From Gammaproteobacteria bacterium (GTDB lineage Bacteria > Pseudomonadota > Gammaproteobacteria > Steroidobacterales > GCA-2729495), in assembly GCA_028285245.1 (NCBI GenBank), contig JANQPY010000006.1, positions 1 to 64,000 of the forward strand: a stretch of DNA of 64,000 nt, read 5' to 3'. This document shows positions 47,831 to 56,810 of the stretch, one piece after another. A program made the position numbers and the translations under genes. Under the pieces are notes generated by a model. The model saw nothing but the letters and a program-made list of their open reading frames with translations. It was not told the DNA's origin and did no database searches. How positions within the stretch are numbered: position 1 is the first letter of the stretch; each line of letters opens with the position of its first letter.

Positions 47831-50800
47831 ATGAATAGCCGGTTCACTGATCTCTTTATCCAGCGGCCGGTGCTGTCCATTGTGGTCAGCGCACTGATCC
47901 TGCTGGCGGGCCTGCGCTCGCTACAGATTCTGCAGGTGAGTCAGTACCCGCAGAGCGAAACTGCGGTGATTCGCATCATGACCAGCTACCCGGGTGCGGA
48001 TGCGGACCTGGTGAAGGGCTTTATCACGACGCCGCTGGAGCGCGAGATTGCCAGCGCCGACGGTATCGACTACCTGGAGTCGAGCAGCCTGCTGGGTGCC
48101 AGCACGATTACAGCGCACCTGGAGCTGAACTACCCACCCTATGAGGCGCTGACGCAGATCACCGCCAAAGTGAATCGTGTGCGGGCTGATTTGCCGGAAG
48201 CGTCGGAGGAGCCGGTGCTGCAGGTGGCCATTGGTGAAACGACCTCGGCGATGTACCTCAGCTTTAACAGCACCACGCGCCCGCAGAACCAGATTACCGA
48301 CTACCTGATTCGTGTTGTGCAGCCGCAGCTTGAAGCGATCGCCGGCGTACAGCAGGCCGCGATTCTGGGCGGGCGAAACTTTGCCATGCGCGTGTGGCTG
48401 GATCCAGTGCGCATGTATGCCAAGCAGGTGACGCCGGGCGAGGTGGCCGATGCGCTGCGCGCGAATAACTTTCAGGCCGCGGTGGGCAAGACGAAGGGTG
48501 ACGCGGTTTCGGTGAATCTCACGGCCTCGACCGACCTCACTTCGGTGGAAGGCTTCCAGGATCTCATCGTGCTGGAGCGTGACGACGCCATCGTGCGGCT
48601 GGGTGACATTGCCACCGTGTCGCTGGGTGCCGAGGACTACGACACCTCCGTCGCCTTTAACGGCGAGATCGCGACCTTTATCGCCATCGACGTACTGCCC
48701 ACGGCCAACCCGCTCACGGTAATCGCTGAGATTCGTGAGCTGTTCCCCAGCATCGTGGCCGAGCTACCCGATGACATCACCGGGCGGATTTCCTACGACA
48801 CCACGCGCTATATCGACGATGCGATCACCGAGGTCGTGAAGACGCTGATTGAGGCCGCGTTGATCGTAATGCTGGTGATTTTTCTGTTTCTCGGCACGGT
48901 GCGCTCCGTGCTGATTCCTATTGTTGCGATTCCGCTGTCGATGATTGGTGCCGCGGCGCTGATGCTCCTGCTCGGCTACTCGATCAACCTGCTCACGTTG
49001 CTCGCGATGGTGCTGGCAATCGGTTTGGTGGTGGACGATGCCATCATCATCGTCGAGAACATCCAGCGGCATATAGAAGAGGGCATGTCCCGCCGGGAAG
49101 CCGCGCTCACCGGGGCACGCGAGCTGGCAGTTCCGGTGGTCGCCATGACCATTACGCTGTTCGCTGTGTACGCGCCGATCGGTTTTTCCGGCGGCCTCAC
49201 CGGCAGTCTGTTTCGTGAGTTTGCATTTACGTTGGCCGGGGCCGTGCTGATCTCGGGCATTGTTGCGCTCACGCTGTCGCCGATGATGTGCTCCCGCTTG
49301 CTGCCACGCCGTTCTGAAGAAGCCAGACTGGCCAAGTGGCTGGATGCGCGCTTTGAGTCATTACGCCGCGCGTATGAGCGGGTGCTGCACAGCTCGCTGG
49401 ACACCGTACCGGTTACGCTGACCTTTGCCGTCATCATTCTGATCAGCATTTATTTCATGTTCGTCAGCACGCCGGCTGAGCTGGCACCTGCCGAAGACCA
49501 GGGCATTGTGCTGGTGATGTCGACGGCGGAGGCAACCACCTCACCGGACCAGCTGGCGCGGCATACCAGCGCACTGATGCAGGCTTACACGCAACTCGAC
49601 GAGGCCGACCAGAGTTTTCTGTTTAACGGTGCGATGGGCAGCGGTCCGGAAACGACCGCGAATACGGCCCTGTCTGGACTGGTGTTGAAGTCCTGGGCAG
49701 AACGCGAGCGGACCATCAACGAGCTGCTGCCCGAAGTGCAGGGCCTGGCAGACGGCATCGCGGGTCTGCAGTCGGCTGCCTTTTCGCTGCCGGCCATGCC
49801 CGGCGCGGGCGACGGTTTGCCGGTGCAATTCGTGGTCGGTTCGACCCAGCCGCAGTTTGCAGCCTATGAGATCGGCCAGCAGCTGGTGGGCGCGGCCTAC
49901 GGTAGCGGTATGTTTGTGTTCGCCGACCTCGATGTGAAGTACGACCGGCCGGAGACGCGCGTCGTGATTGATCGCGAGAAAGCCGGCAATCTGGGTATCG
50001 ATACGGAACAGGTTGGCCGCGATCTCGGCATCATGCTCAGCGACAATTTTGTGAACCGGTTCAGCCTGCAGGGCCGCAGCTACAAGGTGATCCCGCAGGT
50101 GGAACGTCAGTACCGGCTGAATCCCGAGCAGATCAATGTCTTCCCGGTGCGCACCGATACCGGGGATATCGTGCCGATGTCGAGCATTGTCAGCTACGAG
50201 CGTTCGGTAGAACCGCAGGAGCTCAAGCGCTTTCAGCAGCTCAACTCGGTCACGCTCTCAGCCGTGCCGGCGCCCGGTGTGGCACTGGGCGATGCATTAG
50301 GTTTCCTGGCCGAGACCACCCGCGGCATCGCCCCCGAAGGTTTTCGGATCGACTACGCCGGCCCGTCGCGCCAGTACGTGAAGGAAGGCAGCACGCTGAT
50401 CCTCACGTTCTTCTTTTCGATTGTGGTGATTTATCTGGTGCTGTCCGCACAGTTTGAGTCATTTCGCGATCCGTTCATCATGCTGGTCAGCGTGCCCATG
50501 TCGATTGCCGGTGCACTGGCGTTTCTCACGCTGGGCGCTGCCACCATCAACATCTATACGCAGGTCGGGCTGATTACGCTGATTGGGTTGATCAGTAAGC
50601 ACGGCATCTTGATCGTGGAGTTTGCGAACCAGCTACAGCGTACGGAAGGTCTGGATAAGCGCGCGGCGGTGGAGAAGGCCGCCGGCGTGCGGCTGCGGCC
50701 GGTGTTGATGACGACGGCGGCCACGGTACTGGGCGTCATGCCGCTGTTGCTGGCGACGGGTGCGGGTGCCGTCAGCCGGTACAACATCGGTATTGTCATC

Positions 50801-50959
50801 GCCAGCGGCATGGCCATCGGCACACTGTTCACCATCTTTGTGGTGCCCGCGGTTTACATGGCCCTGGCCGCCGAGCACAGGCCGGACGAGCTTGGGGTCA
50901 AGCCCCAAAGACCGGGGTCCGAGCCCATTCAATCAAACCCCACGGGTGCCTCCGCCTGA
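47831..50959 (+). CDS. RND (HAE1-type) multidrug efflux permease
   Basis: A 1042-residue pump with full RND architecture: FIQRPVLSIVVSALILLAGL in helix 1, VVDDAIIIVENIQRHIEEG in helix 4 with the paired acidic residues for proton transfer, and the second-half LISKHGILIVEFANQLQ. Two large periplasmic loops lie between helices 1-2 and 7-8. It exports lipophilic compounds using the proton gradient. The last 25 codons include a TTGGGGTCAAGCCCCAA palindrome, apparently a repeat copy that became coding. A small membrane-protein gene starts directly after the stop. Confidence 0.94.
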   Translation: MNSRFTDLFIQRPVLSIVVSALILLAGLRSLQILQVSQYPQSETAVIRIMTSYPGADADLVKGFITTPLEREIASADGIDYLESSSLLGASTITAHLELNYPPYEALTQITAKVNRVRADLPEASEEPVLQVAIGETTSAMYLSFNSTTRPQNQITDYLIRVVQPQLEAIAGVQQAAILGGRNFAMRVWLDPVRMYAKQVTPGEVADALRANNFQAAVGKTKGDAVSVNLTASTDLTSVEGFQDLIVLERDDAIVRLGDIATVSLGAEDYDTSVAFNGEIATFIAIDVLPTANPLTVIAEIRELFPSIVAELPDDITGRISYDTTRYIDDAITEVVKTLIEAALIVMLVIFLFLGTVRSVLIPIVAIPLSMIGAAALMLLLGYSINLLTLLAMVLAIGLVVDDAIIIVENIQRHIEEGMSRREAALTGARELAVPVVAMTITLFAVYAPIGFSGGLTGSLFREFAFTLAGAVLISGIVALTLSPMMCSRLLPRRSEEARLAKWLDARFESLRRAYERVLHSSLDTVPVTLTFAVIILISIYFMFVSTPAELAPAEDQGIVLVMSTAEATTSPDQLARHTSALMQAYTQLDEADQSFLFNGAMGSGPETTANTALSGLVLKSWAERERTINELLPEVQGLADGIAGLQSAAFSLPAMPGAGDGLPVQFVVGSTQPQFAAYEIGQQLVGAAYGSGMFVFADLDVKYDRPETRVVIDREKAGNLGIDTEQVGRDLGIMLSDNFVNRFSLQGRSYKVIPQVERQYRLNPEQINVFPVRTDTGDIVPMSSIVSYERSVEPQELKRFQQLNSVTLSAVPAPGVALGDALGFLAETTRGIAPEGFRIDYAGPSRQYVKEGSTLILTFFFSIVVIYLVLSAQFESFRDPFIMLVSVPMSIAGALAFLTLGAATINIYTQVGLITLIGLISKHGILIVEFANQLQRTEGLDKRAAVEKAAGVRLRPVLMTTAATVLGVMPLLLATGAGAVSRYNIGIVIASGMAIGTLFTIFVVPAVYMALAAEHRPDELGVKPQRPGSEPIQSNPTGASA

Positions 50960-51139
50960 GTGGCCGCCGCTGCGATGCTGCGCCGGCACGGACTGACACT
51001 CTTTTTTCTGGCACTGGCCCTGGTGCTCTACGTGCTCGGCGCGGTGCTGCCGGCCACCTTGCTGCTGGTGCTCGGCGGCATTGCCGAGCTCGTGTTCTGG
51101 GTTCGGCTATTGCGCCAGTCGGGCCCGGGTAGCCATTAG
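50960..51139 (+). CDS. Small two-helix membrane protein coupled to the RND pump
   Basis: A 59-codon frame starting with GTG at 50960, immediately after the permease TGA (an ATG at 50975 is an alternative). The product is almost entirely hydrophobic: LTLFFLALALVLYVLGAVL and ATLLLVLGGIAELVFWVRLL make two membrane helices with a short turn, and the tail is LRQSGPGSH. Zero-gap coupling and clear membrane pattern support a real gene. It recalls small modulators of RND pumps such as AcrZ in size only; there is no sequence recognition. Confidence 0.6.
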   Translation: MAAAAMLRRHGLTLFFLALALVLYVLGAVLPATLLLVLGGIAELVFWVRLLRQSGPGSH

Positions 51140-51159
51140 TGCACGTGTGCGGGGTCATG

Positions 51160-51178
51160 CCCCTCGGTAAGGGGTTTT
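51160..51178 (+). terminator. Weak rho-independent terminator after the RND operon
   Basis: CCCCT-CGGTA-AGGGG is followed by TTTTG. It overlaps a GGGGTCATGCCCC copy of the dispersed repeat (51151-51163) and lies 20 bp after the small membrane-protein stop. Confidence 0.4.
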
Positions 51179-51185
51179 GTCCTAA

Positions 51186-51833
51186 CTAGTGTTCACGCAG
51201 GTAAGCAACCAACCAGGCAGCCGCTGACACGCCGGGCACGATGATTAAGATCGGCAGGACGTGGTGCGAGAGAATATGGGCGGGCTCGTACATGCACACG
51301 ACCTGCATGAGAATGGCTGGCAGCATGGCGGAAGCCAATGTCAGGAGCGCCGCGACTTTGACTGGACCCAATACGTAGTATCGCCGGCTCCAAAGAATCG
51401 CGGCAAACGCCGGCGGCAGCGTGAACAGCAACGTCTGTTCAAAACAGAACTCTCGCTTGCCGGCCATGGACGGTTCAAGCGCAGGATGCTCCAGTCCGAC
51501 CAGGAAGGCGGCGACCCAGATGGCTGCCAGTGTAAGCCCAGCATAGAGCGTGCGTGGCCGGCCAGCGCCGGGCACAGCATCCGCAAAGGCATAGATCGAC
51601 AAGACAACGGATGCCGCAAGACCGATCAGCATCTCCATCAAGAATCGCGGCGAGCTGGCTAGTTGCTCGAACGCATTCGACCGGATAGGGCCTACCAGCA
51701 AGGCGATAGCAATGACGAAGGCGCAACTCCCTAGCCACCAAAACAGCGCGACGCGGCGAGGGTCGGCGGCCACGCGCACGGGCTCGAGGTCAGCCGCCAG
51801 CCGCTCAATCGTTTGCTCTATGTCTCGCTTCAT
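51186..51833 (-). CDS. NrsF/DUF1109-type anti-sigma membrane protein
   Basis: A 215-residue protein with a short cytoplasmic N-terminus (MKRDIEQTIERLAADL) and six membrane helices. The segment GLEHPALEPSMAGKREFCFEQ and the late QVVCMYEPAHILSHHVLPI carry conserved-looking Cys and His residues, the DUF1109/NrsF pattern. Its start overlaps the ECF sigma gene by 4 bp. In Caulobacter, NrsF holds sigma F inactive until oxidative or metal stress; the same is inferred here. Confidence 0.85.
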   Translation of the reverse strand: MKRDIEQTIERLAADLEPVRVAADPRRVALFWWLGSCAFVIAIALLVGPIRSNAFEQLASSPRFLMEMLIGLAASVVLSIYAFADAVPGAGRPRTLYAGLTLAAIWVAAFLVGLEHPALEPSMAGKREFCFEQTLLFTLPPAFAAILWSRRYYVLGPVKVAALLTLASAMLPAILMQVVCMYEPAHILSHHVLPILIIVPGVSAAAWLVAYLREH

Positions 51834-52378
51834 TCGCGTTCGGCCTCCAGCGCTCGAACGGCCGCGCGCGTCGCCCGGTGCACGCGCACTTTCATTGCCG
51901 AGGTGGAAATCTCCAGTTGGTCGGCAGCTTCGGCAATGCTGTAGCCCATTACTTTCGTCAATACTAGGGCTTGCCGATGTTGCGGCTTCAGTGCCTGCAG
52001 CACGGCGCCTGCTTCTGCGGAATTGCTGTCCGGCTCGATGGCTGCTTTCGACGCCAAAGCTTCAGCATCCACTTTATCGCTGAACACCGCGGCATGCGTA
52101 CGTTGCCGTCTCATCATATCGATTGTCCGGTTGCGTACGATCGCGAAGACCCACGGTCGAATCGCTCGGCCTCGGATAAAGGTGTGCCTCGCCTGGTGAA
52201 TAGCAATCAGAGATTCCTGCACGCAATCGTCTGCAAACGAAATTTGACCAAAGCGATGCCGCACGTAGCCCGCGATGGCATCCGAGAGCTCGGTCAACAG
52301 CTGCTCATAGGCCTGGCTTTCGCCAGCCTGAGAACGCCGCATCAGGTCGGACCAGTGGTCTTCGTCGTTCGCTTGCAT
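51830..52378 (-). CDS. ECF sigma factor (SigF/NrsF-controlled type)
   Basis: A 182-residue sigma-70 family protein. Region 2 has FGQISFADDCVQESLIAIHQARHTF and PWVFAIVRNRTIDMMRRQR. Region 4 has LKPQHRQALVLTKVMGYSIAEAADQLEISTSAMKVRVHRA. It is coupled to an NrsF-like anti-sigma gene and lies 53 bp downstream of the spondin-domain gene. The likely target promoter GGTAAC-N17-CGTATA lies upstream of the spondin gene, suggesting the operon is self-activated under stress. Confidence 0.92.
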   Translation of the reverse strand: MQANDEDHWSDLMRRSQAGESQAYEQLLTELSDAIAGYVRHRFGQISFADDCVQESLIAIHQARHTFIRGRAIRPWVFAIVRNRTIDMMRRQRTHAAVFSDKVDAEALASKAAIEPDSNSAEAGAVLQALKPQHRQALVLTKVMGYSIAEAADQLEISTSAMKVRVHRATRAAVRALEAERE

Positions 52379-52386
52379 ACAGTCAT

Positions 52387-52414
52387 GCCCGCGGCCACTC
52401 CAACGGCCGCGGGC
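52387..52414. promoter_or_regulatory. Strong hairpin between spondin-like and sigma genes
   Basis: GCCCGCGGCC and GGCCGCGGGC are perfect 10-bp arms around an 8-nt loop in the 53-bp gap. There is no T-run on the minus strand, so it is not a classic terminator. It could lower read-through or stabilise the upstream mRNA, so that much spondin protein and little sigma factor is made. Confidence 0.5.
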
Positions 52415-52431
52415 AAGCCCGGCGGGTTACT

Positions 52432-53118
52432 TCATCGTATGCGTTTGATCCGTATTTGCGCTGCAGGGTTCCGCCAGTCGTAGGTGAAGGGGCCAAGAAT
52501 CTCCCCGCCGTCAGCGCCCACTTCGCCTAAGTCGTGGAACCCGTTGCTGATATGCACAAAGCCCTCGTCACCGGCATTCGCGCCCGGAGATGAGCCCTGA
52601 CCGCCGCAGCGAGGCCCCGGCATGTTGTTGCAGTTCTGGTCATTGGCCTCAGAGCCGGCGTCGTAGGCAGGTACGACGATAGTTCTCTCCCCAAACAGCG
52701 GCAGCCGCTGCGAGTTGAGTGCAAAGAACGTATCGTTGGTGGGAATGAGCATTGCGGCGACGCTGATAAGCCGCTGCCGACGGCTGGCCGCGACCGTTAT
52801 AGGTCCGGTGGTCATGCCGGGGCCAAGTAAGCCGCCATCGGTCACGACATCCGCAACGGCCGATCCTGCGTTCTCCAGCACATTGGTCAGCGGACCGGTG
52901 CCACCGTCCTCCGCGAGAACAGCAAGTTCCTCGCTGGCTGGTTCGCCTACGGTAAAGAGCCGAACAGCAGAAGAGTGAGTCACTACCAGCCGGGGCGTAA
53001 ATGTCTGTCCCTTGGTGAGATTGGTAATCGTGACTTCATACAGGGCCTGATGCCGGTTGCTGGCCGTGGCGGTGGCGCTGATCGTGATCATCAGCAGGGC
53101 CAAGAGCGTTTTCTTCAT
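52432..53118 (-). CDS. Spondin-domain secreted protein
   Basis: A 228-residue protein with a signal peptide (residues 1-19). YEVTITNLTKGQTFTPRLVVTH (from residue 27) opens a Spondin_N-like domain, with RRQRLISVAAMLIPTNDTFFALN near residue 115 typical of bacterial members. Later Cys in DQNCNNMPGPRCGG may be disulfide-bonded. It heads the operon with the ECF sigma and NrsF genes. Spondin-domain proteins are commonly under NrsF-type sigma factors, so it is probably the main stress-induced product. Its molecular role is unknown. Confidence 0.82.
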   Translation of the reverse strand: MKKTLLALLMITISATATASNRHQALYEVTITNLTKGQTFTPRLVVTHSSAVRLFTVGEPASEELAVLAEDGGTGPLTNVLENAGSAVADVVTDGGLLGPGMTTGPITVAASRRQRLISVAAMLIPTNDTFFALNSQRLPLFGERTIVVPAYDAGSEANDQNCNNMPGPRCGGQGSSPGANAGDEGFVHISNGFHDLGEVGADGGEILGPFTYDWRNPAAQIRIKRIR

Positions 53119-53162
53119 TGCGTGTTACTCCAGAGTAGACGTTCATTAGAAATCCCTCTGCG

Positions 53163-53191
53163 TATACGCATGAGCCCTGCAAAAAGTTACC
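53163..53191 (-). promoter_or_regulatory. Candidate ECF-type promoter of the spondin/sigma operon
   Basis: On the minus strand, GGTAAC (53191-53186) is followed after 17 bases by CGTATA (53168-53163), 45 bp upstream of the spondin ATG. GTAAC and CGT cores are typical of ECF sigma promoters. The box lies in front of the sigma factor's own operon. Confidence 0.55.
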
Positions 53192-53265
53192 GGGCACGAT
53201 TACTTCCGCCGTTTCGCTTTGCGGCATTGAGGTTCGTTGGGGCGCAGGCCGGGGTCCAGCCTGGC

Positions 53266-56200
53266 TCAACGTCGCCTTAGCCTGCCTAGCAGCAAGAGTG
53301 CGGAGCCGAAGAGCCAGGCGGCGGCGGGTACTGGAATCGTTGAGACGGTATCGGTCATTGAGGTTAACCGCAGCCCGTCGCCGGTGAGGCTGAGATCGAA
53401 ATCGAAGCCGTCGAGCAGTCCGCTCACGCCGATGGCAACCTGAGTCAGATCACCCGTGAGGTTCTCGGCAAAGAGAAAGTCAAACGTGTCGCCGGCCTTG
53501 GGCGCAAAGCCGTCGGTAAAGATAAGGTCAATAGCGGCGGTTTCCAGCAGGTTCAGGTCGCCGACTACCTGAAACACGTCGAACTCGTCCTCACCCAGTC
53601 CGGCGAACTCAAGTTCCAGACCGCCGCCAAACTCTACGTTGCCGACCAGCTCGAAGATGCCGGGGCTGTTACCGGGTGTGAAGAGCGCGCCATCGTCGAC
53701 GATGATCGTGGATTCCACTTCACCGAAGTTGAACACCTTGCGACCAATGGAGCCATTGCCGCGCAGCGCGCTGCCGACACCCACCGTAATCTCGTCGGCG
53801 ACCAGCCGCGCGTCGTCCTCAAAGTTAAGCTCAACCCCTTTGAGCAACGCGGTACTCGTGCCGGTGCCATCGGCGGCACTGAGGTCGAGTTCGTTCTGCA
53901 GAAACGCACGGGCTTGCGGCGGTGCCGGCACCGGTGGGCCGTTAACTCGCTCCTCCGCGCCGTTGCTGACGATCAGAGTCTCGAAATCCTGGTACTGGTT
54001 GCCATCGATAATTGTCCGCTGCGCCAGACCCTGATCTTCAAGTGACCTGGGCGCTGTCGAAGCGATGATGGTCAGGCGGTCGTTGCTGCCACCTTCACCG
54101 GCATCAACATTGCCCTGAATATTCTCGCTGGACCCAATCTGGATAAAGGTGTCGTTGCCGCCTTCAAGGGAAACATCACCGATCAGCTCATTCCGATTCT
54201 GCACAATGTCCTGACCGCTGCCGCCCTGTATAGAGAAGGCTGCACCCTCGACGATGCCCTGGTTGTCGAAGACATTGCCGCCATCGCCAAGCTTTACACC
54301 GATTGAGCCTGAGCCTGTCGCGCGAATCTCGCTGAAGCCGATGAAGCCGGGCCGATTCTCAGGGTCTATATTGGGGTCGAACGGCGGCGGGTTTTGGACT
54401 TCCACGAAATCCAGCCGGTTGCTGATGAGGTTGCCGCTGCCGGTGACATCGATACCAATCGCGCCTGAGCCGTTGACTGAAATCATGCCCAGCGAGGTGA
54501 GCTCCTCGGTTTCTGAGGTGCCGATGGGGCCAGTGCGGGCGGTTTGTCTGTCAATGGCCTGAGCGATTGACGTCGTAAAGCCCGGCACAAAGTCAAAATT
54601 GGTGAGGCCTGTGCCGTTGAAGACGAGATTGCCGTTGCCATTGATCTGGATGCCGCGGCTGGAGCCGCCATTCAGGTCGATCGATTTGAAGTTGGCCACG
54701 AAGTTGACCTGGCCATCACTGTTCGGTGCACTGGCGGCCTTGTTGATGACGATGCCGCTGTGCCCGCTGCCCGTGCCGGTTATCTGTGCCTGATTCTCGA
54801 TGAAGCTGTTGGCGGTGCCCTCGATCAGCATGGCCGTGCCATTGTTGCCGACCGTCAGATTGATGCTGCCACAGTTCAGTATCTGTGCTCCGGTTGGCCC
54901 GCCGGCGATGCAGAACGCGTCGCCATTGCTGGCTTGATCGAGGCGCAGGTTGGCAGCGGGGTTCGCGTTACGCACGTGCATCCCGATATTGTTGTCGCCG
55001 CCGCCGACGTTAATGACACCGTCGTTATCGGCCCAATAATTACCGTTGCCCTGGATCTCGATATCGATCGCACGATTGCCGTCGCCCACCGTCGACAAGG
55101 TAGACGAGTTGCTGACGATGGCGCTGGTGCCGCGTGTGCGGATGCCGAAAGAGTTATCGCCGGAGAGCTCAAGCGCCGAGGCATCGGCCTGAGAGGGCGC
55201 CAGGTTCTGACCATTCTGTACGCGCACGTTGTTGCCGGCGACGTCGATACCGTAGCCCGCGGCTGTGCTGATACTCGAGTCAACCGCCAGCAAACCTTCG
55301 TTCTTAACGACTGAGTTGTCGGCGGAAGTATTCACGATGCCGATCGCCGCCTGACCGAACGCCCTTAGCGTGGAGCCAACAGCGTTGGAGATAGTGCCCC
55401 GGCCGTCGAGCTTGATGCCGCCCGAGTTGCTGGTGGGTGAGATGCCGGGCAGCGTTTCGACGCCTGCGGTCAGCGTACCGGCGTTGCTGATTGTCGTAGC
55501 GTCACTGCTGCCGATAATGTTGATGCCGAAGGAGTTGTCGCCCTCGACCGTCAGACTGCCGTTGTTGTTGAGCGTGACGCTGGTGACTTTGCCGTTAATG
55601 CCGTCTGAGCCGTCCTCCTCGGTTGTGAGCATGCCGTCGTTGGTGACGGTACCGGACGCCGGGTCACTGACCTGCGGCGGCAGGCCCAGCGCCGGGACCG
55701 ACTGCAGCCCGATGAACAAGGCGTGCGACTGCTCGCGCTGCGTTAGCACGGTGCCGGTCGCGGTGTTAGTGACGGTGACACCACTACCGATGGCGCCCAT
55801 GCCCAGCGCCTGCTCGGCATTCGTGGACAGAGTACCGCTGTTGTTGACCATGACACCGCTACCCACGGCGGCCATGCCGATCGAAGTGGCGCTGTTGATG
55901 AACAGCGTGCCGGGGTTCTTGAGCATGCCACCCGACCCGAAGGCGCTGATGCCGACACCAAACGAGCCATTAAGCGTGATGTTGCCTGAGTTGGTGACGT
56001 TCGCGTTGTTGCCGATGGTCTCGATGCCGCCGATATCGACACCGGTGACGCCGATGCCGCTGTTGTTTGTCGCGGTGGGTTGATTGCCTTCCAGGAACAG
56101 CCCGCTTACGCCGGTTCCCCCGGCGACGACGGTGCCGGCGTTATTGATCGTGCCCAGCGGAGCGATGGTGGCCAGTGATGCCAGGTCATCGCCCCCCGCA

Positions 56201-56589
56201 ACTGCGGTGCCATCGTTGTTAATCGTATTGCTGATACCGGTTAGCAGCACCGGCACAAAAGCGTCACTGCCTACATTCGCGCCTGACACGATGTTTACGG
56301 TGACGTTGGACGGACCCAGTGTGATGAAGTCGGGGTCGAAACTGGTGGTGACCTGCCGTTCTTCGGTACCAATACAGGTGACGGTGGTGCCGGCCTGGGT
56401 AATACCGACGATGCCGTCGAAGTCGTCCTCCTCGCCGTTTTCGTCCATCTCGGTGGTCTGATCAGGACTGCACTGTGCGTGTGTGGGGCTCACCAGCACC
56501 GGCATCACATACGCCGCGGCGAAGAGCATTAGCGAACAGGCAAGAAAAGATAAGCGGACTGGTGCGGTGCGTGGTTCAGGTCGGGTCAT
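53266..56589 (-). CDS. Large secreted beta-helix-like repeat protein with VPVPAA sorting tail
   Basis: A 1107-residue protein. A long basic n-region then a hydrophobic core (about residues 14-36, ending PTHAQ) forms the signal peptide. The body consists of imperfect repeats rich in Asn, Gly, Ser and Thr (NNAGTVVAGGTGVSG, VNNSGTLSTNAEQALGMGAIGSG, NGNGNLVFNGTG), a parallel beta-helix pattern shared with autotransporter passengers. There is no C-terminal barrel. Instead it ends STIPVPAAAWLFGSALLLLG then RLRRR, a PEP-CTERM-like tail, preceded by a compact domain with ELEFAGLGEDEFDVFQVVGD. It is probably cell-surface or matrix associated. Confidence 0.82.
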   Translation of the reverse strand: MTRPEPRTAPVRLSFLACSLMLFAAAYVMPVLVSPTHAQCSPDQTTEMDENGEEDDFDGIVGITQAGTTVTCIGTEERQVTTSFDPDFITLGPSNVTVNIVSGANVGSDAFVPVLLTGISNTINNDGTAVAGGDDLASLATIAPLGTINNAGTVVAGGTGVSGLFLEGNQPTATNNSGIGVTGVDIGGIETIGNNANVTNSGNITLNGSFGVGISAFGSGGMLKNPGTLFINSATSIGMAAVGSGVMVNNSGTLSTNAEQALGMGAIGSGVTVTNTATGTVLTQREQSHALFIGLQSVPALGLPPQVSDPASGTVTNDGMLTTEEDGSDGINGKVTSVTLNNNGSLTVEGDNSFGINIIGSSDATTISNAGTLTAGVETLPGISPTSNSGGIKLDGRGTISNAVGSTLRAFGQAAIGIVNTSADNSVVKNEGLLAVDSSISTAAGYGIDVAGNNVRVQNGQNLAPSQADASALELSGDNSFGIRTRGTSAIVSNSSTLSTVGDGNRAIDIEIQGNGNYWADNDGVINVGGGDNNIGMHVRNANPAANLRLDQASNGDAFCIAGGPTGAQILNCGSINLTVGNNGTAMLIEGTANSFIENQAQITGTGSGHSGIVINKAASAPNSDGQVNFVANFKSIDLNGGSSRGIQINGNGNLVFNGTGLTNFDFVPGFTTSIAQAIDRQTARTGPIGTSETEELTSLGMISVNGSGAIGIDVTGSGNLISNRLDFVEVQNPPPFDPNIDPENRPGFIGFSEIRATGSGSIGVKLGDGGNVFDNQGIVEGAAFSIQGGSGQDIVQNRNELIGDVSLEGGNDTFIQIGSSENIQGNVDAGEGGSNDRLTIIASTAPRSLEDQGLAQRTIIDGNQYQDFETLIVSNGAEERVNGPPVPAPPQARAFLQNELDLSAADGTGTSTALLKGVELNFEDDARLVADEITVGVGSALRGNGSIGRKVFNFGEVESTIIVDDGALFTPGNSPGIFELVGNVEFGGGLELEFAGLGEDEFDVFQVVGDLNLLETAAIDLIFTDGFAPKAGDTFDFLFAENLTGDLTQVAIGVSGLLDGFDFDLSLTGDGLRLTSMTDTVSTIPVPAAAWLFGSALLLLGRLRRR

Positions 56590-56810
56590 GGCGCATGGCT
56601 CTGGCAGAAGCGGCTGCTATTGCAAACGGCCGCCAAGCGTTGATCGGGTATGCGTCAGACCCGGAACTGGTCTAGTTCAGTCGGTGGACCAGTTGCCAGT
56701 CACGGTAGATTAAGTGGCGTCGCTCGACAAGCTTTCTGATAACCAGGCCTCGTCGGCAGCCGTTTACGGCCGGCTGGCGGACGATTCCGCACTGCGGCAG
56801 ACTGGTGTCC

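Noticed and set aside
54760..55314. 184-codon plus-strand frame
   Set aside because: Also antisense within the 1107-aa gene, with no motif or start signal.
55370..56083. 237-codon plus-strand frame
   Set aside because: Antisense shadow of the repeat-rich 1107-aa protein; composition is the mirror of its Asn/Gly/Thr codons.
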